NCBI RefSeq assembly: GCF_002095395.1
Contig: NZ_MJEI01000060.1
Location: 1-37,587 of the forward strand
Length of the DNA: 37,587 bases
Origin: Williamsia sp. 1135
Lineage (GTDB): Bacteria; Actinomycetota; Actinomycetes; Mycobacteriales; Mycobacteriaceae
Reading direction: 5' to 3'
Shown here: one piece after another, positions 18,537 through 29,222 of the stretch
How the letters are laid out: every line of letters begins with the position of its first letter
Numbering within the stretch: position 1 is the first letter of the stretch
Position numbers and translations under genes: made by a program
Notes under the pieces: model-generated
Database searches by the model: none
Told to the model about the DNA's origin: nothing
The model's input: only the letters and a program-made list of their open reading frames with translations

Positions 18537-19844
18537 GTGACTACAAGCGATGCTCGTACCTACGTCCTCGACACGTCTGTATTGTTGTCCGATCCTTGGG
18601 CGGCAACACGTTTCGCCGAACACCACGTGATCCTCCCGTTGGTGGTCATCGGAGAACTCGAGGGTAAACGTCACCACCACGAACTCGGCTGGTTCGCTCG
18701 GGAAGCGTTGCGGATGCTCGACGATCTGCGCTTGGAGCACGGTCGGCTCGATCAAGAGATCCCCATCGGGGATGCTGGTGGAACGGTTCAGGTCGAGCTC
18801 AATCACACGGACCCGTCGGTACTGCCCGCAGGTTTTCGCACCGACACCAACGATGCACGAATCCTCGCCTGTGCGTTGAACCTTCGTGCCGAGGGCAAAG
18901 ACGTTGTCCTGGTGTCCAAGGACACGCCGCTGCGTATCAAAGCCGGCGCGGTCGGGCTGGCCGCCGACGAGTACCACGCCCAGGACGTGGTGACCTCGGG
19001 CTGGTCCGGTATGGCGGAGCTCGAATGTGATTCCTCAACCATCGACACGCTGTTCGCCGAAGGGGTCGTCGATGTCGACGGGGCGCGGGACATGCCCTGC
19101 CACACCGGAATCCGGCTGCTCGGTGGCGGATCCAGTGCGCTCGGCCGAGTCAACCCACAGAAGCAGGTGCAACTCGTGCGGGGTGACCGTGAGGTGTTCG
19201 GACTGCGGGGTCGCAGTGCTGAACAGCGAGTGGCGCTCGACCTGCTCCTCGACGACAGCGTCGGCATCGTGTCCATGGGTGGCAAAGCCGGTACCGGCAA
19301 GTCGGCGCTGGCCTTGTGCGCCGGTCTCGAGGCGGTCCTCGAACGACGGACGCAGCGCAAGGTCGTGGTGTTCCGGCCACTGTATGCCGTTGGCGGACAA
19401 GAGCTCGGCTACCTTCCGGGCAGTGAGTCCGAGAAGATGGGTCCCTGGGCCCAAGCGGTGTTCGACACCCTCGAAGGGCTGGCCTCGACAGAAGTGATCG
19501 AAGAAGTGCTCAGCCGCGGCATGCTGGAAGTGTTGCCTCTGACCCATATTCGTGGTCGGTCGCTGCATGATTCGTTTGTCATCGTCGACGAGGCGCAGTC
19601 GCTCGAGCGCAACGTCTTGCTGACGGTGTTGTCGCGCTTGGGATCCGGGTCGAGGGTGGTCCTCACGCACGATGTCGCGCAGCGGGACAACCTCCGGGTC
19701 GGACGTCACGACGGTGTCGCGGCGGTCATCGAAAAGCTCAAGGGACACCCGCTTTTCGCGCATGTGACGCTCACGCGTAGCGAGCGTTCGCCGATCGCGG
19801 CGCTCGTCACCGAGATGCTGGAGGAATTCGCGCCGGGGGCGTAA
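18537..19844 (+). CDS. phoH2: PhoH2: PIN domain fused to PhoH-type ATPase
   Basis: A 435-residue fusion. The N-terminal PIN ribonuclease domain (about 5-150) has acidic residues Asp12 (VLDTSVLL), Glu40 (VIGELEGKR), Asp103-Asp106 ([13 protein letters not shown]) and Asp129 (VSKDTPLR). The C-terminal PhoH P-loop ATPase (about 210-430) has Walker [10 protein letters not shown] (about 248-256) and Walker [12 protein letters not shown]. Known mycobacterial PhoH2 couples sequence-specific RNase to ATP-dependent RNA unwinding and can be toxic, with an upstream PhoAT antitoxin reported. The GTG at 18537 has AGGAG 6 nt upstream. It converges with the kinase gene (27 bp gap). Confidence 0.93.
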   Translation: MTTSDARTYVLDTSVLLSDPWAATRFAEHHVILPLVVIGELEGKRHHHELGWFAREALRMLDDLRLEHGRLDQEIPIGDAGGTVQVELNHTDPSVLPAGFRTDTNDARILACALNLRAEGKDVVLVSKDTPLRIKAGAVGLAADEYHAQDVVTSGWSGMAELECDSSTIDTLFAEGVVDVDGARDMPCHTGIRLLGGGSSALGRVNPQKQVQLVRGDREVFGLRGRSAEQRVALDLLLDDSVGIVSMGGKAGTGKSALALCAGLEAVLERRTQRKVVVFRPLYAVGGQELGYLPGSESEKMGPWAQAVFDTLEGLASTEVIEEVLSRGMLEVLPLTHIRGRSLHDSFVIVDEAQSLERNVLLTVLSRLGSGSRVVLTHDVAQRDNLRVGRHDGVAAVIEKLKGHPLFAHVTLTRSERSPIAALVTEMLEEFAPGA

Positions 19845-19871
19845 GAGTTCGAGCCTCAGGGCGCGTCGAGA

Positions 19872-21467
19872 TCAGCAGTCCGCAGGCCAGATGGGAACAT
19901 TCGGATCGCTGACGGTGTCGAGGACCTTGCCGTACCGGTCAGGGTAGCCGGGCAGCGCACTGCAGACGGACGATTTTCCCTGTCCGACAACCACATAGGC
20001 CGCGTAGATCAGATTTCCTTGATCGTCGACGGGTCGCAAAGAAGGACACGAACGGTCGGTCCGCAGGTACTGTGCGCCCGGGTTCCTCTGCAGCGCAGCG
20101 GCGATCACGTCGCGATTGGTCGCGGGATCGGTCGCGTTCTCCACGATGACGATGCCGCTCCCGTCGCAGGCCGGAGTGCTGATGGGCGTGGCCAGTCCGA
20201 GGTCGGCGGGATTGGGTGCTGGTGCCGGCAGTGAACTGGTGGGCGGCGTGGCTGCCGTCGGGGCCGGCGCGGGCGCCTGGCTCAGTGGCAATTCCTCGAT
20301 GACACCGGGGCCGATCGAACCCGGCGCGGGCGTCTGCGGGGTCGAGACTGATCGCGCTGCGTTCTGATCGGACTCGCCGTCCTTCGGCCAGAACACCACG
20401 CCCGCGATGACTCCCAGTGCGATCACTGTGATGAGTGCGAGCAGGCCGACGATCGGCGGTGTCCGGGAAGGTCGATCCGAGGCCGGTGGACCCGCTCGAA
20501 ACACCGGTGGAGGAGTTGGTGGCGGCGTCGCGGCGAACTGGGTCGGGGTGTCCTCCTGCGAAGGCGACGCCGAGCTCGTGCTCGGCCGAGCGGTGGGGAG
20601 CCCGAGCAGGGTCGGGGCGTGGGGCGGGTGGTCGCTTTTTGTTGGGTCCGGTTCAGGCGTCAGTGACACCGGTTGTACCGGGGGTAGATCCAACGCAGCG
20701 GCGAGCTCGTTCGCGAACTGGGCGCAACTCTGTTGTCGCTGCTCCGGGTCCGCTGCGAGAGCACGGTTGATGACCTGTGCCGCGGCGGGAGGTAGGTCGC
20801 GGCCGAGGCCGGGCGGTGCGCCGGTCAAGAGTGCTCCGGCGGTGGCGCCGAGGGCGTAGATGTCCGCGCGCGCATTCACGGGTTGCCCGCGGAGTTGCTC
20901 CGGTGCTGCGTAAGCAAGGGTTCCGACGGCCAGGCCGGTCTGGGTGATGTCGCCGACGTCACCGAGGGATCGTGCGATCCCGAAGTCGGTCAACATCACT
21001 CGATGTGGGGTGGCCTCGGTGAGCATGATGTTGCCCGGCTTCACGTCGCGGTGGAGCAAACCCTGGCCGTGTGCGTAGTCGAGTGCGGACGCCACCTCGG
21101 TGACGATCTGCAACGCCAGATCCGGTCGGACACCCTTGGGGTAGACCGCCAGCAGTTCGGCGGCGTCGGTACCGGGCACGAAGTCCATGCTGATCCAGAG
21201 GCGGCCCTCGTATTCGCCGCGATCGTGTACCGAGACGATGTTGGGGTGCCAGAGCTTCGCCGAGAGGTCGGCTTCGCGGACGAAGCGCCGACGGTAGTCG
21301 TCGTCGGACGTGGCGCTCGACCCGGGAAGGGACGCCGGCAGGATCTTGAGCGCATCCGAGCGGGGGAGGCGCGGATGCTGTGCCAGATAGACCTCACCCA
21401 TACCCCCGGCGCCGAGCTGGCGTTCGATTCGATAGCCGGCAAAGACGCTGCCCGGAGCGAGCGGCAT
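19872..21467 (-). CDS. Transmembrane Ser/Thr protein kinase (PknF/PknJ-like)
   Basis: A 531-residue receptor-type kinase. The kinase domain (about 11-270) has the Gly-rich loop LGAGGMGEVY, Lys41 in ALKIL, catalytic HRDVKPGN (Asp141) and DFG (Asp161). The activation loop contains TQTGLAVGT (about 175-183), the usual autophosphorylation region, and then AYAAPEQ. A Pro/Thr-rich juxtamembrane linker (about 262-337) follows, then one membrane helix (about 338-360), a Pro/Ala stalk, and an extracytoplasmic C-terminal domain with four cysteines that could form two disulfides. No PASTA repeats are seen, so it is not PknB. Ligand and substrates are unknown. It is divergent from the L,D-transpeptidase gene. 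Confidence 0.93.
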   Translation of the reverse strand: MPLAPGSVFAGYRIERQLGAGGMGEVYLAQHPRLPRSDALKILPASLPGSSATSDDDYRRRFVREADLSAKLWHPNIVSVHDRGEYEGRLWISMDFVPGTDAAELLAVYPKGVRPDLALQIVTEVASALDYAHGQGLLHRDVKPGNIMLTEATPHRVMLTDFGIARSLGDVGDITQTGLAVGTLAYAAPEQLRGQPVNARADIYALGATAGALLTGAPPGLGRDLPPAAAQVINRALAADPEQRQQSCAQFANELAAALDLPPVQPVSLTPEPDPTKSDHPPHAPTLLGLPTARPSTSSASPSQEDTPTQFAATPPPTPPPVFRAGPPASDRPSRTPPIVGLLALITVIALGVIAGVVFWPKDGESDQNAARSVSTPQTPAPGSIGPGVIEELPLSQAPAPAPTAATPPTSSLPAPAPNPADLGLATPISTPACDGSGIVIVENATDPATNRDVIAAALQRNPGAQYLRTDRSCPSLRPVDDQGNLIYAAYVVVGQGKSSVCSALPGYPDRYGKVLDTVSDPNVPIWPADC

Positions 21468-21606
21468 GAAAGACCCCCGAAACTAGTGGAATATGCCAGC
21501 AGTGGAGTGACGTGCGTGACAGGCCCCGCTGGCCTTGATCAGAATAGTGCAGCACTGTGACCGCTCCGATACGTAGTACGGCTTACGGCGCTGACATAAT
21601 CTCCTG

Positions 21607-22284
21607 GTGCTGAAGTTGTCTATGAGACGTATGTGGCTGATGTTTGCAATGGCCGCTCTTGTCTGTGCCGCGACCGTGTTGGTCGCCCCTGCCCCCGCCC
21701 GCGCCGATGTCACGTCGCCGTCGTCGTTCCCGACCTCGACGCAGATGATCACTGTGACCGCCGAATCGGTCTCGGACACCACCGCGACGCTGACCGCTTG
21801 GGAGCGCGACGAATCCGGTGAGTGGACCAGCGTGATCGGACCCACCGAGGCTTACCTCGGATCCGAGGGACTCGGGGTACCGCGCGACAACGTCTGGCGG
21901 ACACCGATGGGTACATTCGCGCTGGATCAGGCCTTCGGCAACCAACCGAACCCGGGCACGAAGATGTCGTACTTCCAGGCCGACGATCAGGACTGGTGGG
22001 ACGCACTACCGGGATCGCCGACCTACAACAGCCACGTCCGCCAGGCGGAGAATCCCGGCGGCGACAGCGAACACATCCTGTCGACCGGTGAGATCTACGA
22101 CTACGTCGTGAACATCGCCCACAACCCGCAACGCGTCGCCGGCTACGCCGCGGGGATCTTCCTGCACGTCAGCAACGGGGAACCGACCTGGGGATGCGTC
22201 GCCATCGACCGCGACGTCATGCGCGAGGTCGTCCAGTGGCTCGACCCCGCCCGCCAACCGGTCATCAGCATCGGCCTTGCTTAG
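21607..22284 (+). CDS. Secreted L,D-transpeptidase (YkuD-fold)
   Basis: A 225-residue exported protein with a signal peptide (RRMWLMFAMAALVCAATVLV, probable cut after ARA at residue 33). The catalytic motif HVSNGEPTWGCVAI carries His187 and Cys197, the HxxN...GC pattern of YkuD domains, and TPMGTFAL is the usual substrate-loop sequence. Such enzymes make 3-3 peptidoglycan crosslinks or attach proteins; some family members are only loosely related, so the exact reaction is uncertain. The GTG at 21607 has -10-like CATAAT (21595-21600) 6 nt before it, and an ATG at 21622 is an alternative. Ends 10 bp from the convergent PIG-L gene. Confidence 0.85.
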   Translation: MLKLSMRRMWLMFAMAALVCAATVLVAPAPARADVTSPSSFPTSTQMITVTAESVSDTTATLTAWERDESGEWTSVIGPTEAYLGSEGLGVPRDNVWRTPMGTFALDQAFGNQPNPGTKMSYFQADDQDWWDALPGSPTYNSHVRQAENPGGDSEHILSTGEIYDYVVNIAHNPQRVAGYAAGIFLHVSNGEPTWGCVAIDRDVMREVVQWLDPARQPVISIGLA

Positions 22285-22294
22285 CCCAAACCCA

Positions 22295-22972
22295 TCATCG
22301 GGTGCGGCGCTTGAGGTCGAAAGTCACCACCCGCTGGTTGTCGTAGTCCTCGCGGGCTGCGGTGACCGTCTCGACCTGAGCGCGGGCCTGCTCGACGACG
22401 GGTGTGGCCGGATCAAGTACTGACAGGTACTGCGCGTGTGCCGCAAGTGATTTCACCGCGACGCCGACGAAGTCCCCGACCTCCTCGACATGTGTGACGT
22501 CCGGGCTGTTCTCGAACAGCCATCGGGGTTTGTCCTCGAGGGCGTCGTAGGCCTGCAGCACCGCGGCGGCGAACTCGATGTGGTCGGACTGATTGAGGTA
22601 CTCCGGACCCCATCCAGGCCCGCCGTAGATCGAGATGATGACCTGAGGCTGCACGCGCGTGATGGCCTCGGTGATTGCGGCACGGAGTTCGGGTGTGTTC
22701 TGGATGGCCGAATCGGGGAAGTCCCAGAACTCGATCGACTCGACACCGACGATCCGGGCTGATTCGCGTTGTTCGATCTCGCGCGCCGGCCCGGCCTCGG
22801 CGGGCGCCATGCCCTCGATGCCGGCTTCGCCGCGGGAGGCCAGCACGTAGACCACGGATTTGCCGGCCGTCGACCACTTCGCGACCGCCGCCGCGACCGC
22901 GTACTCGGGGTCATCCGGGTGCGGCATCAGGACCAGCGCGGTCTGCCAGTCGGTCGGAAACGGGAACAGCAC
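22295..22972 (-). CDS. PIG-L (LmbE-like) zinc deacetylase family protein
   Basis: A 225-residue protein of the same fold as Mca/MshB but a different subfamily. The metal motif PHPDD (about residues 17-21, LVLMPHPDDPEYAV), SRGEAGIEGM and NQSDHIEFAAAVLQAYD (second histidine) are intact. It probably N-deacetylates a sugar-containing small molecule; the substrate is unknown. The GTG at 22972 is chosen because the longer frame (to 23011) begins inside the palindromic repeat, encoding the unlikely N-terminus MLTGSHQNRYRGA. It follows fumC on the same strand with the hairpin element between them. Confidence 0.82.
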   Translation of the reverse strand: MLFPFPTDWQTALVLMPHPDDPEYAVAAAVAKWSTAGKSVVYVLASRGEAGIEGMAPAEAGPAREIEQRESARIVGVESIEFWDFPDSAIQNTPELRAAITEAITRVQPQVIISIYGGPGWGPEYLNQSDHIEFAAAVLQAYDALEDKPRWLFENSPDVTHVEEVGDFVGVAVKSLAAHAQYLSVLDPATPVVEQARAQVETVTAAREDYDNQRVVTFDLKRRTR

Positions 22973-22984
22973 CGCCCCACGATA

Positions 22985-23049
22985 CCGATTTTGGTGGCTT
23001 CCGGTGAGCAAAAGCCCAGGTCGGGCTCACCAAAAGCCACCAAAATCGG
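22985..23049. repeat. Palindromic intergenic repeat, copy B
   Basis: Arms CCGATTTTGGTGGCTT and AAGCCACCAAAATCGG are perfect inverted copies. After a two-base mismatch (CC against AA), GGTGAGC/GCTCACC continues the stem around an irregular loop. Read on the minus strand, the inner part GGTGGCTTTTGGTGAGCCCG matches copy A (1410-1475) in the opposite orientation. It sits just after the fumC stop, where it could end the fumC transcript. Confidence 0.8.
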
Positions 23050-23059
23050 GGAGTCCGGG

Positions 23060-24460
23060 TTACCGCTCTCGGTCGAGGTTGGCCATCTTCAGGACGTCGA
23101 GGCGCTTGTCGAGTTCGTCCTCGGAGAGCTTCTCGCCGATCAGGCCGCGATCGAGCACGGTCTGGCGGATGGTCTTCTTCTCCTTGAGGGCCTGCTTGGC
23201 GACGGCCGCAGCTTCCTCGTAACCGATCGCGCTGTTGAGCGGGGTGACGATCGACGGGGACGATTCGGCAAGCTCCTTGAGATGCTCCTCGTTGGCGACG
23301 AGCCCGGAGATGCACCGGTCGGCGAACAGCCGAGACACGTTGGCCAGCAGCTTGGCCGACTCCAGCACGTTGCGCGCCATCATCGGGATGTAGACGTTCA
23401 GTTCGAACGCTCCGTTGCCGCCGCCCCACGTGACGGCCGCGTCGTTACCGATGACCTGCGCGGCGACCTGAGTAACCGCCTCGGGGAGAACCGGGTTGAC
23501 CTTGCCGGGCATGATCGACGATCCGGGCTGCAGGTCGGGTAGCTGGATCTCGCCCAGACCAGTCAGCGGGCCTGACCCCATCCAGCGGACGTCGTTCGCG
23601 ATCTTCGTCAGCGACACCGCGACGGTTTTGAGCGCGCCGGACAGTTCGACCAGTCCGTCGCGAGCGGCCTGCGCCTCGAAGTTGTCCTTGGCCAGAGCGA
23701 GTTGCTCGACACCGGTCAGCTTGATCAGCTCGGCGACGACCTTGGTACCGAACCCGCCTGGGGCGTTGAGACCGGTACCGACGGCCGTGCCGCCGATCGG
23801 CAGTTCGCCGACACGGGGGAGGGTCGCGGTGACGCGCTCGACGCCGGCCTCGATCTGACGGGCGTAGCCACCGAACTCCTGGCCGAGGGTCACGGGGACT
23901 GCATCCATCAGGTGGGTGCGGCCCGACTTCACGACCGTGCGCCACTCGGTGGCCTTCTCTGCCAGCGCCTTCTGCAGGTGCTCGAGCGCCGGGATCAGAT
24001 CGGTGACCGCTGCCTCGGTGGCCGCCACATGGGTGGCCGTGGGGAAGGTGTCGTTCGACGACTGCGACATGTTGACGTGATCGTTGGGGTGCACCTCGAT
24101 CCCGGCGGCCTTGGCCACCGAGGCGATGACCTCATTGGCGTTCATGTTGGAGCTGGTGCCAGAGCCGGTCTGGAACACGTCGATCGGGAACTGGTCGTCG
24201 TGCTTGCCATCGGCGATCTCGGTGGCGGCGGCGATGATCGCATCGGCCTTCTCTGCGTCGAGCAACCCGAGGTCCTTGTTGACCTGGGCACACGCAGCCT
24301 TCAGCAGACCCATCGCCCGGATCTGCGTCTTCTCGAGCGGCCGGTGGCTGATCGGGAAGTTCTCCACGGCACGCTGCGTCTGGGCGCGCCACAGGGCGTC
24401 GATCGGCACCCGGACCTCGCCCATGGTGTCGTGCTCGATGCGATAGGCCTGCTCACTCAA
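23060..24460 (-). CDS. fumC: Fumarate hydratase, class II
   Basis: A 466-residue iron-independent fumarase (TCA cycle, fumarate to malate). Signatures are [18 protein letters not shown] (about 104-121), [36 protein letters not shown], and the superfamily loop [12 protein letters not shown] containing the catalytic serine. The start is a TTG at 24460, which begins two bases after the class I fumarase stop trinucleotide and is preceded by AAGGAG, itself inside the end of the upstream gene. Translation is therefore likely coupled. M. tuberculosis has this class II enzyme here; the upstream class I enzyme is an addition. Confidence 0.95.
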   Translation of the reverse strand: MSEQAYRIEHDTMGEVRVPIDALWRAQTQRAVENFPISHRPLEKTQIRAMGLLKAACAQVNKDLGLLDAEKADAIIAAATEIADGKHDDQFPIDVFQTGSGTSSNMNANEVIASVAKAAGIEVHPNDHVNMSQSSNDTFPTATHVAATEAAVTDLIPALEHLQKALAEKATEWRTVVKSGRTHLMDAVPVTLGQEFGGYARQIEAGVERVTATLPRVGELPIGGTAVGTGLNAPGGFGTKVVAELIKLTGVEQLALAKDNFEAQAARDGLVELSGALKTVAVSLTKIANDVRWMGSGPLTGLGEIQLPDLQPGSSIMPGKVNPVLPEAVTQVAAQVIGNDAAVTWGGGNGAFELNVYIPMMARNVLESAKLLANVSRLFADRCISGLVANEEHLKELAESSPSIVTPLNSAIGYEEAAAVAKQALKEKKTIRQTVLDRGLIGEKLSEDELDKRLDVLKMANLDRER

Positions 24461-24463
24461 TGT

Positions 24464-26164
<1,701 letters not shown>

Positions 26165-26171
26165 GCGCTGC

Positions 26172-26177
26172 ATCGTA
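26172..26177 (-). promoter_or_regulatory. -10-like hexamer before class I fumarase
   Basis: TACGAT on the minus strand is 7 nt before the GTG at 26164. Its presence suggests a promoter for the two fumarases separate from glpX. Confidence 0.4.
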
Positions 26178-26265
26178 TCGCTGCGATTGGCAGTGCCTTC
26201 GCCAGGCGTCGGTCGCACTGACTTCGGTGGCACTGATTGAAATGGTCAGTCCTGGAAGCTGGGCT

Positions 26266-27273
26266 TCAGTCCTGAAAAGTGTTCGCGGCGATCTCGGCGA
26301 CCTTCTGGCGGGTGTGGCGGCCCTCGATGTTCCGGATGGTGCCGGACCGCGAGCGCATGACGAGCGAACGGGTCGTCGCACCGTTTGCGCGGTAGCTGAC
26401 GCCGCGGAGCATGTCTCCGTTGGTGACACCGGTGGCGCAGAAGAACATGTTTTCACCGCTGACGAGGTCTTCGGTCTTGAGAACCCGGTCGAGATCGTGC
26501 CCGGCGTCGAGGGCCTTCTGCTTCTCGGCGGCATTGCGCGGCCAGAGCTTGCCCTGGATCTCGCCGCCCATGCACTTCATCGCCACCGCGGTGATGATGC
26601 CCTCGGGGGTGCCGCCGATGCCCATGAGCATGTCGACGGAGCTTTCCTCCTGTGCCGCCGCGATGGCGCCGGCGACGTCGCCGTCGGAGATCAGCCGGAC
26701 TTTGGCGCCGGCGGCCCGGATCTCGCCGATCAGGCCCTCGTGGCGTTCGCGATCGAGGACGACAACGGTGAGATCGGCGACCTCGATGCCTTTGGCGTTG
26801 GCCACAGCCTGCACGTTGAACTCGACCGACGCGTTGATGTCGATGACTCCGGCGGCCTCGGGCCCGACGGCGATCTTCTCCATGTAGAAGACGGCCGACG
26901 GGTCGTACATGGTCCCGCGCTCGGACACCGCGAGCACCGCGATGGAGTTCGGACGGCCCTCGGCCATCAAGGTGGTGCCGTCGACCGGATCGACGGCCAC
27001 ATCGACCTCGGGTCCTTCGCCGTTGCCGACCTCTTCGCCGTTGAACAGCATCGGCGCCTCGTCTTTTTCGCCTTCGCCGATCACGACGACGCCGCGCATC
27101 GACACGGTGGAGAGCAGTTGCCTCATCGCGTCGACCGCGGCCCCGTCGCCGCCGTTCTTGTCGCCTTTGCCGACCCAGCGGCCCGCCGCGAGGGCAGCGG
27201 CCTCGGTGACCCGCACGAGCTCCATCGCCAAGTTACGGTCGGGAGCCTCGAACTGGGGGGTATCGGCTGACAT
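26266..27273 (-). CDS. glpX: Class II fructose-1,6-bisphosphatase
   Basis: A 335-residue GlpX-type FBPase, the main gluconeogenic enzyme in mycobacteria. Metal- and substrate-binding motifs are [18 protein letters not shown] (about 69-86), [15 protein letters not shown] (about 95-109), DRERHEGLI and [13 protein letters not shown]. The start ATG is preceded by AGGAGG at a good distance. It is upstream of both fumarases on the same strand (about 90 bp gap), placing gluconeogenesis and TCA genes together. In mycobacteria glpX also lies next to fum. Two TCAGTCCTG copies, 20 bp apart, flank the stop codon. Confidence 0.95.
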   Translation of the reverse strand: MSADTPQFEAPDRNLAMELVRVTEAAALAAGRWVGKGDKNGGDGAAVDAMRQLLSTVSMRGVVVIGEGEKDEAPMLFNGEEVGNGEGPEVDVAVDPVDGTTLMAEGRPNSIAVLAVSERGTMYDPSAVFYMEKIAVGPEAAGVIDINASVEFNVQAVANAKGIEVADLTVVVLDRERHEGLIGEIRAAGAKVRLISDGDVAGAIAAAQEESSVDMLMGIGGTPEGIITAVAMKCMGGEIQGKLWPRNAAEKQKALDAGHDLDRVLKTEDLVSGENMFFCATGVTNGDMLRGVSYRANGATTRSLVMRSRSGTIRNIEGRHTRQKVAEIAANTFQD

Positions 27274-27326
27274 GGAGGGCCTCCTGAAATCGCGGCGAAA
27301 GGGTTGAGGCCATCCTTTCATGCCCG

Positions 27327-29138
27327 TTATTGCAGGTGGTGCACCGGTGCCTGGCCGTAGACGTTCACGTTCATCCCGGCTTCGCGTGCCTTGAGTTGGA
27401 GCGAGAGGTACCGCGAGTAGTGCCGCGACTGGTGCAGATTGCCGCCGTGGAACCACAGGTTCTGCTGGGCGGTGGGTTTCCACATGTTGCGCAACTCGCC
27501 CTCCCACGGTCCCGGGTCCTTCGTGGTGCCCGATCCCAGGCCCCAGCACTTACCGACCTTGTCGGCGACCTCCTGCGAGATCAACTTCGCTGCCCAGCCG
27601 TTCATCGAGCCGTAGCCGGTGGCGAGGACGATCAGATCCGCTTCGAGTTCGGTGCCATCGGACAGCACCACCGAATGCGGTTTGATCTCGGTGATGTGCG
27701 CCGGTGCCTTGAGCTTCACCTTGCCGTCGGCGATGAGTTCGGACGCACCGACATCGATGTAGTAGCCCGAACCGCGGCGCAGGTACTTCAGGAACAGTCC
27801 CGAGTCGTCGTCGCCGAAATCGAGCATGAAGCCGGCGGCCTCGAGCTTGTCGTAGAACTCCTTGTCTTGCTCGCGGATGGTGTTCCACGCCGGGATCTGG
27901 AAATCGGCGAGCAGGCCGTAGGGGATCGATCCGAAGATCAGGTCGGCCGTCTCGTGGTCGATACCGTTCTCCAGTGCCTCCTCCGAGTACAGCGGTCCCA
28001 GCACCTCGCGCATCAGCGACTCCGACTTCACGATGTGTGTCGTCGAGCGCTGGATCATCGTGACGTCGGCGCCGTTCTCCCAGAGGTCACCGCAGATGTC
28101 GTGGGCGGAGTTGTTGGCTCCGAGCACCACGGCCTTCTTGCCCGCGTACTTGCCGCCGCCGGGGTGCTGTGAGGAGTGGACGAGGTCGCCGGTGAAGGTG
28201 TCGGCGCCGGGGATCTCCGGGATGTTGGGGATGCCGGACATCCCCGTGGCGAGCACCAGTTGCGTCGGGGTCAAGGTCAGCTTCTCGCCGTCCCGCTCGA
28301 CCTCGACGGTCCACTGCTGGGTCGCCTCGTCGAACGTGGCGTCGGTGCAGGTGGTGCTGCTCCAGTAGTCGAGTTCCATGATCTTGACGTAACTCTCGAG
28401 CCAGTCGCCCATCTTGTCCTTGGGCGTGAACACGGGCCAGTCATCGGGGAACGGCAGGTACGGCATGTGGTCGTACCAGACCGGATCATGAAGTGACAGT
28501 GAGTAATAGCGTCCTCGCCACTCGTCGCCGGGCTTCGGGTGCTTGTCGATGACGAGGGTCGAGACACCGAGTCGGCGCAGACGTGCCGCCAGACCGATGC
28601 CGCCCTGGCCGCCGCCGACGATCAGCGTGTACGGCTGGGTCGTGATGCCGAGGGTCTCGTTCTGCTCGGCCCGTCGATCGAGCCAGTTCTTGCGGCCCGG
28701 GACCACGCCGTGTTCGGCGCCCTTGATGCGCCGGCTGCGCTTGTTCTCCGGAAACTCCAACAGCTCCTGCGCGGACGTCAGGAACGTCCAGCATTTGCCG
28801 TCGCGCAGGCGCATCAGGCCCTTGCCTCGCAACACGGGGGTCGTGAAGGTGTACCAGGCGGTGGTGACGCCGTCGTCTTCCGTCGCCTCACCCTCGAGCT
28901 GAAAGTTGCCCGGAGCCGAGGTCGGCAGGGTTGCGGCGAGCATGGCGGCGAGGTCGTCCTTGCCCTCGGCGGTGGTGAGGTTCCAGCTCAGTGCCACCAG
29001 ATCGCGCCAGTAGCAGTCGTCGACGAACAGATCGGTGACGGCGCCGACCTCGCCGGTCTGCTGGGCATGCGCAAGCGCCTGCTCCAGGTCGGTGAGAAAG
29101 GCCCGTGCCGTCTGGGTGGGTGAGACGGTGGTGGTCAT
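27327..29138 (-). CDS. NTF2-like domain fused to FMO-type flavin monooxygenase
   Basis: A 603-residue fusion. Residues about 5-125 look like an NTF2/SnoaL-type domain ([40 protein letters not shown]). Then comes a flavin monooxygenase with FAD motif [10 protein letters not shown] (about 173-182), [11 protein letters not shown] resembling the FMO fingerprint, NADPH motif [13 protein letters not shown] (about 337-349), and [10 protein letters not shown] near the end. It probably oxygenates an organic substrate with NADPH and O2, possibly as a Baeyer-Villiger enzyme. The substrate is unknown. The ATG at 29138 has AAGGAG 6 nt upstream. It lies 84 bp downstream of a GAF-domain regulator, with direct repeats in the gap. 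Confidence 0.88.
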   Translation of the reverse strand: MTTTVSPTQTARAFLTDLEQALAHAQQTGEVGAVTDLFVDDCYWRDLVALSWNLTTAEGKDDLAAMLAATLPTSAPGNFQLEGEATEDDGVTTAWYTFTTPVLRGKGLMRLRDGKCWTFLTSAQELLEFPENKRSRRIKGAEHGVVPGRKNWLDRRAEQNETLGITTQPYTLIVGGGQGGIGLAARLRRLGVSTLVIDKHPKPGDEWRGRYYSLSLHDPVWYDHMPYLPFPDDWPVFTPKDKMGDWLESYVKIMELDYWSSTTCTDATFDEATQQWTVEVERDGEKLTLTPTQLVLATGMSGIPNIPEIPGADTFTGDLVHSSQHPGGGKYAGKKAVVLGANNSAHDICGDLWENGADVTMIQRSTTHIVKSESLMREVLGPLYSEEALENGIDHETADLIFGSIPYGLLADFQIPAWNTIREQDKEFYDKLEAAGFMLDFGDDDSGLFLKYLRRGSGYYIDVGASELIADGKVKLKAPAHITEIKPHSVVLSDGTELEADLIVLATGYGSMNGWAAKLISQEVADKVGKCWGLGSGTTKDPGPWEGELRNMWKPTAQQNLWFHGGNLHQSRHYSRYLSLQLKAREAGMNVNVYGQAPVHHLQ

Positions 29139-29177
29139 GGTCAACTCCTTCGCGTGAGGTGGATCACACCTGACGGT

Positions 29178-29220
29178 AGAAGGGTCCCAGACCATGGAGA
29201 AGGGTTGCAGGGAGTTGCAG
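29178..29220 (-). promoter_or_regulatory. Candidate operator before the monooxygenase: paired direct repeats
   Basis: AGAAGGGT occurs at 29178-29185 and 29198-29205, exactly 20 bp apart. GTTGCAG occurs at 29204-29210 and 29214-29220, exactly 10 bp apart (plus-strand reading). These whole-helical-turn spacings place repeats on one DNA face, as expected for a regulator site. The adjacent GAF/winged-helix protein is the obvious candidate binder. Confidence 0.45.
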
Positions 29221-29222
29221 AA

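Noticed and set aside
18419-18667. Overlapping GTG frame as a definite PhoAT antitoxin gene
   Set aside because: The frame is Pro/Arg-rich and largely overlaps phoH2 in another frame; coding evidence is too weak for a CDS entry, so it is kept only as a possibility in the leader region.
26246-26274. Direct repeat TCAGTCCTG twice, 20 bp apart, around the glpX stop
   Set aside because: Short, and one copy is part of the glpX coding end; most likely a local duplication. Not enough to call a regulatory site.
26227-27270. Plus-strand open frame across glpX
   Set aside because: Antisense shadow; the minus-strand frame carries all FBPase motifs and a strong ribosome-binding site.
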